A program made the translations under genes and the position numbers. The notes beneath the pieces were generated by a model. It searched no databases. It had not been told where the DNA came from and worked only from the letters and a program-made list of their open reading frames with translations. 64,000 bases of DNA from Kalaharituber pfeilii. Lineage: Eukaryota; Ascomycota; Pezizomycetes; Pezizales; Pezizaceae. The stretch spans positions 186,001 through 250,000 of the forward strand of contig WHUZ01000030.1 in NCBI GenBank assembly GCA_015179045.1. Reading direction: 5' to 3'. Position 1 is the stretch's first letter, and each line of letters starts with the position of its first letter. This document shows, in pieces, positions 24,385 through 37,200 of the stretch.

Positions 24385-27300
24385 TGGGTAACGAGTACTA
24401 GTTGTCGAAAGCTGAAACGTACCATGGTTTGTGTCCCGCTTGTGTCTCCCAAGAAATGTTTCACTAGATCCCGAGCGGATGAATATGTATTACCGAAAGC
24501 TAAAACAAGACATGATAAAAGCTAAGCTTAAATAGAATGCAGCTTGGTACTCAGAAACGATGTTACTTGATGACTTAACAAGTAGCTCTACTTAGAAATT
24601 GCTCTCAGTTAGTTACCATGTTCCAATATAGATCTGCACAGGCTTCCTTAAATTTAGCTGAATAAATTATGGAGACTATGCACTTGAGCCAGTGCGCGAA
24701 TATACATATATGAAGGATTTACAGTATGGACTACCCCATGGAGTGTGATAGCATGCATTACTAGTACAAAAAGCTACGTATCCAAAGGTGACCAGTAAGA
24801 CTTGGTATGCAAGTGCTCTACATATAGTGTCGCCAGAAACACATGCGAGCCACTTTGAGAATCACATTGTATGCAATATGCATAGGCTCTCTTCACATGA
24901 ACAGAGAGGGACGCCGAGTATTAAGCTTATGCATTTTGCTGCAACTTGACTCTGCGCCTTCTGTTTATGCAATGCAACAGTATTATCCAAATGGCTAGCT
25001 TAATATACGGGCCAGTGAACAGTGCGCGATAGTATACTATATCATCACAGAAAAGTATTGCAGTTTAGGCATGTTGTTCCTCCTAGGAAACTGTGGGCCA
25101 CCTACAGCATGTATTTTTCATTCCTAAATGCAACATTTTCAGAGAGAATAAGTCCTACCTGGTGGAAAAGATCGTAAACATCCTTCTATATTGGGTTTAA
25201 GAAACAAACAGTGAGATTCTGACCTACTTTGTTGCGATATAGCCGGTTTTTGTTCGCATATTCCTGTTGCAATACTAGTAGCCCACATGACGTTATATAC
25301 TGTGAAGCAGTTGCATACTTATGTAAGGGATATCTTACCCAATTAGGAAGTATATATGCAACAGTCTTGCATGAAGCTTCAATTCGCAATCTCTCTAATA
25401 ATTGGCGGATTCCGATTTGGAAATAGAGCACTAAAGCGCGACGTGCACAAAAGCTCTCAATCTTTTCCCCTTACAATCGTGGCGTGGTGATCAAACACTA
25501 GAACCAAACTAATACCAGTCTGTTCATTGGTTTCTACCCCAGGAGAAGTTTCGAGATGTGTACTAGTGGTAAGAGCTATCCGTTTACTTTATAGGAGGGC
25601 AAATGCATTGCATTATTACATTGATGTTACATCCCGCGACTTCCAGACTGGAATTTACCTTGTCGTTGAAGGCTAAAGTAAGTAATGCTATTGCCACATT
25701 GCAATAGCCAAATGCTCCCCTTTTTCGTACATATCGTTGGCTTGAAGACAAGCTTAGACGAGTTCTGTAAGTAAGTTGGTGTCATCACATGCACGCCCTC
25801 CAATTCTAAAGATCAAAGCGTGAACTTGGTCACCCACACTAATACTTGCATGTGGCGCATCCAGAGGAGTAATTCAGAAATGCTTTTCGAAAGAGTTGGA
25901 GGTCTATGATCATGAGCTCCCAAAGCGTCACGGATTTATTTTACGCAATAGGCAGGCTCTTGCCTCACGCCTAAGGACATAATCCAGCCGTCCGCCTCAG
26001 CCTCATGGGAAGACTGGCATTCTCACTGGTCGCAGTCCAGGAATGCGCTTCTTGTAGCCGTGCATGGAAGTCAGTTCTTGGAAGGGAGCAACTTCTTGCG
26101 TTCAACCGACTATTTCTAGTAATTGATGCCTAAAGGTCTGGCAAACTGTATCACCATACTCGCGAGAATAATCTTGTTGGTTGGTGAAAATGTAGGTCAT
26201 TCTAGTTCCATCACGTAATAGGAGGAAAGCTGCGGAGGGCAGGGAGCAGGAGGGGAGGGAGGTGGGGGGGGGGGGGGGGGCGGAATGCAGGAGGTTAGTC
26301 CATAAAAGGCATGACGATTATGCAGTTCATGAGTATCTGCTCACAGGACGTACAACTTGATTCAGAAATATTATCTGCTTATAAGGGGCAGGCCCAACAG
26401 GTGAGTTTCCCTGAATTCATTTCTCTACATACTGTAGATATATACTTGTCGGAATACTCTTCCAACCCAGATGGTGACATGGCTATGCATCATCAGGGCT
26501 TGTCAACACGATTGGACCAAACAGTTGTAAAGATAAAGCTTTTAGCGAGCTGTAACTCCCTGGCATCGTGTTGCAGAGAGACACATCAAACTGCATATGC
26601 GCTGCCCATCCTATGCTACGTGGACTTGCTAACTTTCTGACATGTTTTTAGGCTTATCAGTCGCATATCCTTATCACCATCAGCGCCCTTTACCTCAGTA
26701 AAGCGTGGGTTATGAGGAGTGGGATAACATGTGATTGCTCAAAATGGATTCCGTGCCGGATTCGGTAGGCAAAGAGTTATGTGAGTAGTCCAGGATCAGC
26801 AATCAATGGCGAACGGGTAATTGCAGCCCAGCGATATTATATCAGGTAGCGATAGTAGTCGCATGGTTTCACCACCATGATATTGTGTCCAAATTGAATA
26901 AGTGAGGCATTGTTTTCTGCTCATGAATCTATGTATGTCATGAGTGCCCATGCGCGTTGTATAGTTATATCACACCACTAACAAGTTATGTTGCGGTATG
27001 GTTATGCGCAGCTCCATCCAGGGCTCTTTGTGTACCGGCATGTTCCCTCAGATAGTTTGTAGTACCCTAAGTGATACACATCCGAGATACCATGTACCTC
27101 ACTAATATCATGATATACAACGTAAGTGTTCTTCCATGCTCACGTGGTAGACTGTTCCAACGCAAGGGGAGTGCCGGACCTGTAGCTGGATGCTGGTGGG
27201 TAAATAAGGAGGGGCGGAGTTTTTCGCCTCCAGGTCCACTGTAGAGCACGTCCTAAAGAAGTAGTCCCAACCCCTTTGCACAATGACGGATTGGACTGAA

Positions 27301-29183
27301 GCCAACTAGCCCACATGCATCTGCGCAGGCAGTACACCCTTCAAATTGACGTGCATGTACTCGTGACCTTAAACTTGCAAATCAATACTTACTCAGGTAA
27401 AAGAAAGTAATTAAAATTAAAATCTGGGTTGCATTTAAGGCACACGCAAAAGTGTTCAGATGCAGTGATCGTCCCACCCGTAGCTGTCAATCCTGGTGTC
27501 GGTTCGACTTCGACTCATTTTCTTCTGCAACAGCTTGTTCTTGACTTCCAATGAAAACGTTATAACAGCCAAAGCTCTAAATGCATTGCCTTGTAAGAGT
27601 TTTTACTGACTTGGTCTTTACTTCAGTGTATAACACCACGCCAAAAGTGGTTCCATAAAGCGTTTGATAATCGAAATCAACTGTCATTGCCTGGTCCTTG
27701 GTCAACATGCTTTCAGCTTGAGCTAGGTACACTGTGATAAAATATTGCAGTCGGGTAAAGCGCACGAACGCACACGCACATCGCATACACGGGTTGTGAT
27801 AACCCCCACAGCCCCCAAGTCTTTTATATGTACCCCAGACTTGAGGACAGCTGTTACGGAGTGCCTAAACATAGTGGGTGGATGAGATACTATTTTCATA
27901 TTCAGCAAAAATGTTCTGCTTTCAATAAATTTTCTGCTTTCAATCCCTTCCCTTGACTTGTGTCTTCAGTCAGTAGTGAAAATATACCATTTTTGTTTCA
28001 ATGAACGCGGTAGGTATAAAAGCGCTACCCCAAAGAGAAATAAGAACGAAATTGTGACATTTGGGCACGAGAAAAGTGGCTCATAGTTCACATACATTTG
28101 GAATCCGCTACAGGACGTGGCGCAGAATTGTAAACGTTTGTTAAGAAGTAGGCTGGTGATGTATTCGGAGACAGTGACTTCTGGCAATTTATGAGCCGTA
28201 GCTCGTCGTGATAATTTGCGATTTTTATTTTCATTTTTACTTTTAATTTCTTATAGATTGAAGTATTTTGCTTGGTGTGGGAGATGAATACAGATGAACA
28301 GGGGGGGAGTGGTTAAAAAGGATCGGGCCGTAGCATTTGGTCATTGGTTGCACAGTCTGTGTTGTGCCTTGCTGCGCTGTGCGGTGCTACTGTGATGTGG
28401 TGTGATGTGATGTGACTTACAATGTATATTTTTGTGCCTTTGCCCCCATGCACAATTACTCAGACTCTTGAAATTGCGCCCCATTATCTGCTGAAAGTGC
28501 TCCCCCCTTCCGAACCTTTATTTTTTCGTTTCTTTGATATTATGGCCTGCGCTCGCGCTTGTCCATTGATTGCTCGTGCCTAACATGCTCGTTACTTACA
28601 TGTATCTTGGCGGAGAAGCTGACAGGTGTGTGTTGCAGATCAGTCATTTGAAAATCTCCGCCGAGACTCCCGCTAGCTTCCATGTTTTTGCGGGGGTTGC
28701 GGGAAGGGGGTGATTTTGTGTTATGTTGCCTTACTGGATGGCATGGCTTGCAATTTGCAAACCCCCAACTATTTGTACTAGCATGTATTAGTAAACACCA
28801 GGGTGTTGTCGGCATTTGCGCCACACAACGGAACGGACCCGGTCCGCACGTGGCAGCAGCCGTGATGAATTGTGCATGGGTGCAAGGCTATGTTTACTGC
28901 TGGCAGAAAGGGTATCTTGACTTGGAAAAAGGAAAGAATGACCTGATGACTACTTGTAGTAAAGTGGCTATCAACCTGTACTCGAGTACTTTCTCGACCC
29001 TGCGTCAACCTGAAATCCAACGCTGCGCACGGTTTTAAGCTGACAGTTAATCAGCCATAGTGCCTTGGAAGTTTTCTGATACTTCAAAATGCGAATGGCC
29101 AGAATAACACTGTAAAACATTACTATGTTTACACCCAACCCCTGTAGTCGCCCCACGAATGCCAAGGATACGAGTATTACTTA
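24385..29183. other. Gene-poor intergenic region
   Basis: No supported gene. A G homopolymer of about 17 bases sits at about 26264-26280 in a G-rich patch. TACTAGTA octamers occur at 24759 and 25273 and a TACTCGAGTA palindrome at 28979-28988. A 118-codon frame at 28682-29038 has no recognisable content. Confidence 0.5.
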
Positions 29184-29946
29184 GGCTCTGTTTGGTTGAC
29201 CACGTATAGCCGAGATTTCAAGTGAAAACTACGGCAACCAAACGAGTTCTACTTTTCGGTAGGGTCATTTCGCGCGAAACTAAAACTGTGATCCTGCAAA
29301 AATTGGAACTGTCCAACAGAGGTGAGTATAGCTATGTATCATTTCGCTTGCTATAGCAAATTGCATCACACTATTGCATTGCATCATGACATCGACATCG
29401 CATTGCACCACTATCATGGCAGAACTCAACCCTCACAATATCCTCACTCCAGACCTATTATTGGCAATTGGAATAGAAATAACAGAGTACATGCTGTTAT
29501 TTTACAATTAAACTCCTATGTGGATATCAGCATTGCAAGGAAATGCATACTTACAGGAGGTCTAATTTTCAACAAACCCACGGCGTCCGTTGGAAGGTCC
29601 ACTTTGCTCGTAGTTCTGACATTTTGGGTAGGCTGATTGGGTGCTATAGCAGAAGGCATAGACAGTGATGGTGATAGCAGTAATACCTTGAGACTCGGGA
29701 TGCAATAGCTGCAATTGACAAGTTTGATATTGGTGGTCGCAGGATCCAATTTTAATTTTAATTTTGATTTTAATTTTCTTCTTCTTCTTTTTTTTTTTTT
29801 TTTTTTTTTAAATGAGAATGTAGCAAGATTTTTTTTGCACTTCATATCTACAGGTATGTAGTCAAATTGTAGCCAATTGCACCTCTTATGTCGTATCCCG
29901 CCTTGGCCATTCATTCTGATACGACCTACTGCAACCAAACGGTGCC
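29184..29946. mobile_element. PIF/Harbinger-like MITE (763 bp)
   Basis: The left end GGCTCTGTTTGGTTG and the right end, read inward, GGCACCGTTTGGTTG match at 13 of 15 positions. TTA lies immediately outside each end (29181-29183 and 29947-29949), the 3-bp target duplication typical of PIF/Harbinger transposons. An extra inward-facing CAACCAAACG at about 29231 makes a sub-terminal hairpin with the left end. A pyrimidine tract with about 24 T (to 29809) lies inside. No transposase is encoded, so the element is non-autonomous. Confidence 0.8.
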
Positions 29947-30610
29947 TTAGCAGTATACACAATACTTACGAAGCTGAACCCACCGGATCTGCGGCTTCGG
30001 CAGGGGATAGCGCACAGGGACTGGAGCTAGCAAAATATTCTTTGTCGCAATTACTATCGTAAGCTGTCATTTGTGTTGCCAGTGGAACCTTCTATCACAA
30101 GCTTCAGGTACCGCCCTGGGTAAGTTGAGAGACAAGGCTGCGATTTGCTAGAACTATCCTTTCTTTCGATGCAGGCAGCCATGCGATGATATGCTGGCTT
30201 CGAAGCCGACGCCTTTTGCCGAGACATTGATATGCGGCCGGATCATAAGGGTATCCCTGAACTGAATTGGCAATGGTGATTGGAAAGCTACACAATTCTT
30301 GTAGCGGTATATGCACACGGCTGAGGGCCCACATAAATAAAACCCTACTGTAGCTATTTGAAATGCAAGTTTGCCTTACGCACTTGCACAGCCCGCAGTT
30401 GTGCGTAATGCAAGGGAGTGGGGATAGATAGTTTACGTCCTAAAGCGCATTATTGATGCGTTACCCATGGGAAATAAACCCTCAAGAGCAGAATTCTTTT
30501 TATGATCACTGTTAACGCACGCTTATGGCCTCCCAGAGTTCCGGATTCCGAACCCTCAATTGGGAGCATCAACATCCGCCCACGGCTTTATCACTATCCG
30601 CCAATTTTGT

Positions 30611-31213
30611 ATGGCCTCGTCACATGAATCACCATCCGTCCTTGAGCCCGATTACCTAGAGAGTATGGCCAGTGCTTTCGTCAGCATTTGCAACTTCCGT
30701 TTACCCGAATGTGGCAATGCGCAGAATTCAGTGCATCATTCAGATTCAAGTTTGGCACTAGAGTTACAGTGGGTTTCACAAAATTCCCTAGAACTGCCCT
30801 CGGCCCTACCGAGGCTTCAACACCGAAGGATGCCGAACGCTGAAGAAATGAGTGAGCAGGTAACGTATATGTGGGGGCTAACAGATATCGATGAACTACA
30901 GCATTTCTGGCATAGATTTAATTTATCGGCCGTACACACATGTAAAACCGCCCCACAATTACAGCTCGTATGCGCCTATGTACTTACTCTACGTGTGCCG
31001 GTCAGGATCAAAATGCCTTTGGGCACGCCTCCACTTCCCAACCAGAGCCCCACCCCAGGGTTCAAAATTCAGCCGTCGTTAGCAGCTTTTTCCCGTGTCA
31101 AAGTCCACGTGGTGCCTGAATTGGTGTCATTCGGCGCTCGATACCAGCTGAAATGCGCAGTACATATCGTCTTGACCCAAGGCTGTCCATTTTTCCAGCG
31201 TACAGCTTTGTAA
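30611..31213 (+). CDS. Possible orphan open reading frame (200 aa)
   Basis: An uninterrupted frame of 200 codons from ATG at 30611, open upstream to about 30560. It is among the longest frames in the gene-poor part of the window. I recognise no domain, signal peptide or membrane segment, see no introns and have no neighbour evidence. A frame this long could arise by chance in 64 kb read in six frames, so I regard it as doubtful. Confidence 0.15.
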   Translation: MASSHESPSVLEPDYLESMASAFVSICNFRLPECGNAQNSVHHSDSSLALELQWVSQNSLELPSALPRLQHRRMPNAEEMSEQVTYMWGLTDIDELQHFWHRFNLSAVHTCKTAPQLQLVCAYVLTLRVPVRIKMPLGTPPLPNQSPTPGFKIQPSLAAFSRVKVHVVPELVSFGARYQLKCAVHIVLTQGCPFFQRTAL

Positions 31214-34200
31214 GCAGCACAAGTTGGCCTAATTGGGAAATACCTATCCCAAACGAGATAGCTAAACTTCTATGATCTGATGGAATTTTGGCGCAATCAC
31301 AATATGATAAGCACGATAGACCTGTTTCATTATTGCATTAATGCGGTGCCAATGCTGCGCTATGACATCGTTTGTTTCTTTATTTATCACCTCCGCCCTG
31401 AAGGCTTAATTTGTTTAAAATGAGATTATTCAAAGCAACTATTGATCAGATGAACCTGGAGGCGATGGTGTGGGTAAGGGTGTACAGCGTTCCAGAAGTT
31501 TGGCGCTTGGGTAAGACATATTCCCCGCAATCTTGGTCACTTGTCAAACAAAAAATCAAGTGCAAAAAAGGACAACAAAGCATCGTAATCCGAAGATCAT
31601 ACGAGAGCTTGGCTGAATTGTGTATTATGTTATTTTCTCCAATTATTATTTTGGTGCATCAAATGTTTTGTTTCATCCACAGTTCTAGTGACCATGGACC
31701 AACCGGAGACATGAGGTGTGCTGGGATCAACTGCATCATATTTTTGATATTGATTGAGTACGTGTACAGTTGGGATTCTACCATGGAGGACAGTGGTGGT
31801 GAAAGCTAGGATGCTTCGGGGAATTCACATTCATATTTAGTCTCAGACTATGCCTATTCTGGTCCTATTTTTTCGTCACCTACTACGCTGTAGGTATCAC
31901 CATCCCGGTCAGACGATGCGGATAACTAAATTGCCTATGCTTGAGTTCATCGAGATCCTTAAGGGAGATGAGTCAGGACAGCACAAGGACGAACAACATC
32001 CAATAAGAAAAAAAGCAAAGAGTTGCTTGTGGTGATAAATCTCATTTGCTGACTGCATAACTCTAGTTCCCGAATTTAACGCGCAAAAATTGAAGGAATT
32101 GGGGGCGTGAAGTGTCATTGGTTCGGACAATACCTGCGTGCTAGGAAATGAAACCCCAGACTTCTAGGATTGTACATGCAAACGGGCGAGCCCTATTCCT
32201 GGGTTGCAGCTCATAATATGTGTCCCCAGGAGAGAGATTATGTATGGGGAGCGTATGATCGGTATTTGTTTGCCTTATCGTGAGTTCCAGGGTTACCGCC
32301 GCTTTTCGAGTTCTCAAAACAAACACTGCAAATCGTCTGACCTTCTAACTATCTGAGTGAAGCCTCGTTCATCCTCGCCTCCTTTATTCTAGAAGGGTCC
32401 ACTAGGCTTGACGATCGCCGTCTGTTGACCTTATGCTTCATGGTGCTTGCGACACTTTTGCTCAAATTGTCTCAAATTGCAGCCCGGCTGAACAATTCCA
32501 CAGCTGAAAGTGGATTCCTTATACCCCCAGTCCAATGACAAGACCCCAGCTTTACTTCTGGAGTATTATTCCAATACTGCTTATTCTCAATAAACAGCCC
32601 AATCATATTCCTATTCTGTAAATGGATCCCACCGGCGTTTGATCAGCAATTCAGTGCATTTCATATTTGTTCTCTTTGTACTTCATTCTCCAGGTAGTCG
32701 GCAAAGTCGGACCCGAGACATTTTACCTCATAAGCAGAAAAAAATTTCGCCCCGAGGGAGCCGAAAACTATCTGTGATCAAACGGACATCATTCCCGGTT
32801 ATGCTGATAGTTAAGTTCGCACAAGCGGGAGGATGAAGGGGCTGTCCACTCTCCCGATTGTGCCACCTAGTTTGCGTACCTAACCCACCATCGTCACAAC
32901 CCGGCCACAGCATCCCCCTTCCCCCGCTCCACCTGGTCCTGCTTCCTTCTAGAAAATGGGTTTCCCCATAGATGGCAGACCGTACATCTGACATGCTCTG
33001 ATAAACTATCCATGGATCAAATTCCCGGACATCGGCAAGGAAGAGGCACAGTCAGCTGGTCCCAAATCCATACTGATGGATAAGAGTGAAGCTATAGTAT
33101 CAGCATTATCTGTTCCCAGAACTCTGGTTATATGTCTCATTTAGATTGGCAGAGAATTTTTTTTTGTTTAGGCAATTCTCCACAATATACACTCCGTACC
33201 ATTTGAAGTCCGGTTTAGATATCCAGTATTGCTGCTATTCATTTATCTTCTTTTGCATGGAGTTGGGTATATCGATGTGTATCGATGTGCGATGTCATCT
33301 GCTCTTGCACCCAGTCTAAGGGATATAAGGGGGGGGAATTAAAAGGAGGAGTTGCATCAGCGTTCCTCATCCTCGTTCCCTGTTGGCAACAATGATTCAT
33401 GACTCCTTCTAAATCTTATCCCGGCGTCCGCAGCAATTTCAAACGATATTGTCAGACAGGCGGACACAGGGCAAGAGTGTGCGTGCAAACGCTTGGTACA
33501 TACAGCCAGATTCAAAAGCCTAAATCTCTCACCACATAAGCCTGTTGACTTGGGCGGGTTGCTTCCCTCTACTAGCTAGGATTTCCCCATTCCTTCTTCT
33601 ACTTTCCCACAGGGCCAATAAGGAATGTTAGCTCTAGTAAACGGACAACGCATGCAACATGCAGGGGGGCACCTCAGCGACCACAATTGTGGGGATAAGC
33701 TGAATATCCGCAGAGGATGTGACTGTTAACCTCTGCAGCTCTTGCTGCATGCTTGCTGCTGCGCAGGTTGAGTTATTAATATAATTTCAACACAGGCCTG
33801 GAGCTGTTTGCATGATCAGATTCTGCCACCATGGGTGTCGAAGATTCGGGCCCCAGGATCATGGGATGATGTGGAGAGAGGGGCTGGGACGAGCTGCTGT
33901 CTCTCCTTCTGAGGACGTAGTGTCTGCGGCTGCTGGGGGCTGTGTGTGCCTTTGGTCACATGCTGCTTCCTGGATGTACCCCAGGCTCCCAAAGACCCAC
34001 CGCCATGCTCGACCTGAACTGGGCTGGGGCTTGCAGGAATGTGAGCTGCCTGTCAGATGTACATGGTGCATACATACCTCCAATGTAAATAGGTATATCT
34101 ACGCTACGTTATTAGTGTATGTACTTATACATCTATACATGTACATGTACATCAGCTGGTGCGCATAATCCATGAATTGTATAGAGCATCCCCAGCTCCG

Positions 34201-37200
34201 TTGCACCCTTAACTCCGGCTGGGTCCCTATACCTGCTGAGCTAATGGTTGTGATCGATATCAGATCGGGGTAGGATCGGATCGCGTGGCTGGTTTTGTTT
34301 TGGGTTTGATGGAGATTGTGCAATTCCCAGGCTCGGAAGGGGACATCCGGAAAGAGCTGTGCTGATGCCCTCCGGAAGGATAATTCGGAAAATAAAATGG
34401 TGAAATTAGGACTGAAATGGGATAGGGCAAATAATAATCAGATACCCCCATGAGATTGACTGTCAGATTGCAGGCTATTGCAGATGACAATCTGGCAGGA
34501 TAGTTTGTAAGAATTTGGCGAGCCTTGTAGCGGAAGCTTCTTATGCAAGATGCAACATCTCAATGAAGTATCCGAAGAGTCTGAAAAGTCGCAGGGATGG
34601 CTACACGCGCGTGATGTGCAAGTAAAAGAGTGTATGTGCTCATAGGAGTTAAGGAATGCCATCCATAAGGCGCTCGTCCACGAAGGATAAGTATCCTGCG
34701 CAGCACCCTACCTGAGGAAATGTAATGATGTTAAAGAGTAAGAACAAGTGAAAAAAACACACCTTTTCTCTCTCAATCATGACAGATTACGCAGGTCATG
34801 ATGTAATATTAAAGGAATGGTAAAATATTCCACATTAAGTTGATGTATTGCCATTTTATTTGGCGCATTCCGTGACCTGAACCAATTTATGCATACATTT
34901 CCTGAACTGAGTTTGAGACTGCATAAACTGTAAATCTTGTTTCTTCTTGGGTTCACAGTCAGTCATTGCTGTTGCAATTCGTAAAGGCCAGTCCGGAGTA
35001 ATTATGACATTTGTTGGGAGCCGGGGTGGTCGAAACTCATGGTCAGTTCTGAATTCATGCGTATGTATGCAATCCATAACTGCATGGATCGACGCGTACC
35101 GATGGATTGATGACACCATCGCCATCACGAAACATGGAAGAGTGCACACACGCATCAAGAGGTAAAATAATTAAGAAACTTAGAAAATCTTAGGCGGGGT
35201 ATGCAACATTGTGTAGGGTGTGCGAGAGCGTATATTGTATATTGTATGCTGATTATTAAATGACTTATTATCCTCACGTCACTCAAGATTGTTTGACCCT
35301 GGTCCTATTACAGATCATAATCAGATCGGATCGTTTGCAAGCAATTTAAAATACCGGTAGAGCGGCACTATAACCATCCTCGTCCAATGTGCATGTGTGA
35401 ATGATTGCTCAATCCGGAAGCAGATCAAGCTGATGATTTAAGATAAAGATGCTTGGGGAAATCTGAGATCATGAGATTGACATAACGAAAAAATGCTTTC
35501 CCACTGGCACTCGGGTTCTATGCAATCCTTGACAGTGGTATTAATATGATATATGGTGATAGCCATGATCAAATAGGAGTAATATATATCTCCTCTGTGT
35601 TTCTTTCTCGCGCATAAAGAGGGGAATGGAGGCTCAAGGAAGGTCAGGTGTGTAGAGCATGTTGAAGTGAGGTTCAGAGGGTGTATGTGGATACGGTAAC
35701 CCCAGCCGACAGATCACAAGCGCAGCCGAACAATGGACCGCACCGCACTATATCGGTAACGGGTACCTAGCTGGTGCGGGATGATCAAGGTGGATAAGGA
35801 AATAAACGCAACTGCGGTGGTACTTAAAAAAAGGCCTCTCGTCCATGCATCATTAAGAAAAAAAGATGAACTTTCGCAACCTCGGAAACCCTTGTTGCCT
35901 TCGGAATTCAAAATTCGGTTCATTCTATAGCTAGCGGAGTCGAGTTCAAACTGGCGGTCGGCGTCCTATGCGGTGCGGACACGGCAAACGAAATCGACGT
36001 CGCTTTTGCCGGCCGAGGTAGGTTGCTACTTCTTAGCTAGACAACAAGATTTTCCGGGTTCAAATCAGTGTCGGCGTTGGTAAAAGCGCTAACACCTGTT
36101 CTCGTGCCCAGACTCTGCTTACACTAGCAAGCAACCAAGTATCATCAATGGCTTGCTTTCTGGCTCCATTCTTTTCCTCCAATATGTGGCGACAAAATTA
36201 TGGCCACTGAATTGGTGAGGTGTCCTTTGATCTCGGCGTAATTCTCGATTTCCAAAAAATGTTGTCTCCCATTTGAAGTGGACCAGGGGGCTTTAGATAT
36301 CATATGGTACATGATGATGCCTGATAATGCAAGCTTCCCCTGTGCTGCTTGCAGTGAATACTTAGTAGTGCGGTAAAGTATACGTCAAGATACTTCTGGT
36401 CAATAGTGATTAAGGAGTCCATATGCCGTAAACATGCAGGCTGTTTTTAAGCTTTCCTCTGAAGGTTGTACTAAAACATGCCGCTGGCTGCAGGGATCGG
36501 TTAGAGTAGAAAATAAGAGATATTCACCTGTTCTGAGGGTTGAGAGTAGGTATCAGTTTCCTCTGAACTGTACACAGTTACAAAGTTAGTCCAGGGCCAA
36601 CGCGCATTGGATGGGATAAACAAGGGCTGGATGCGCTGGTTTCTATTGGCCGCCATTGCCATCAACCTTGTCCAATGACAAGAAGTATCCAAACGCATGT
36701 TGTCCAGAGTGAGTACACAACAGAAAGCAGAAATTATACATAGCACTCTAGGATCCCAAACTAGTATCTGTATCTATATATGTGATTTAACCAATCAGAC
36801 TAGATTCAAAACATGTCGGCATTCGGTATGTAGTAGATTGGTATCGGTACACTCGCGGTGCTGTTGCCAGTTATGGAAGTTATTGACCTTCTCTTTCGTT
36901 CCCTCCTTTCGAATTCAATTCATTATCTTGTCTCGTTTATTAAACTTGGATCCTAGAATCGTAAGCAATCATGAAATGAACCATAATTGTTGACACTATG
37001 CACTGGTTGTTCCAGCTTCGTCTTTCTAATATTCTCCTTGCTGCACTAGATCGGGAATCTCGTATTAGATCTCGATCTCACGGAAGTATACTCTACCTCC
37101 AATGCTAGACAGTTTTTGATTGAATTCAGTATTGCGAGGTGTTGTTATCGGGATCAGTAAAGTTGATCCAGTCATTTTGAAGATACTTCATTTTTCAGTT

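Noticed and set aside
29786..29809. T run inside the PIF-like MITE as a nested retroposon
   Set aside because: The tract grades into TTC and TTTTAA repeats and has no bordering target duplication, so simple-sequence expansion is more likely.
36030..36080. Possible tRNA T-arm (CCGGGTTCAAATC)
   Set aside because: Flanking sequence forms neither the T stem nor an acceptor stem; an isolated B-box-like word.
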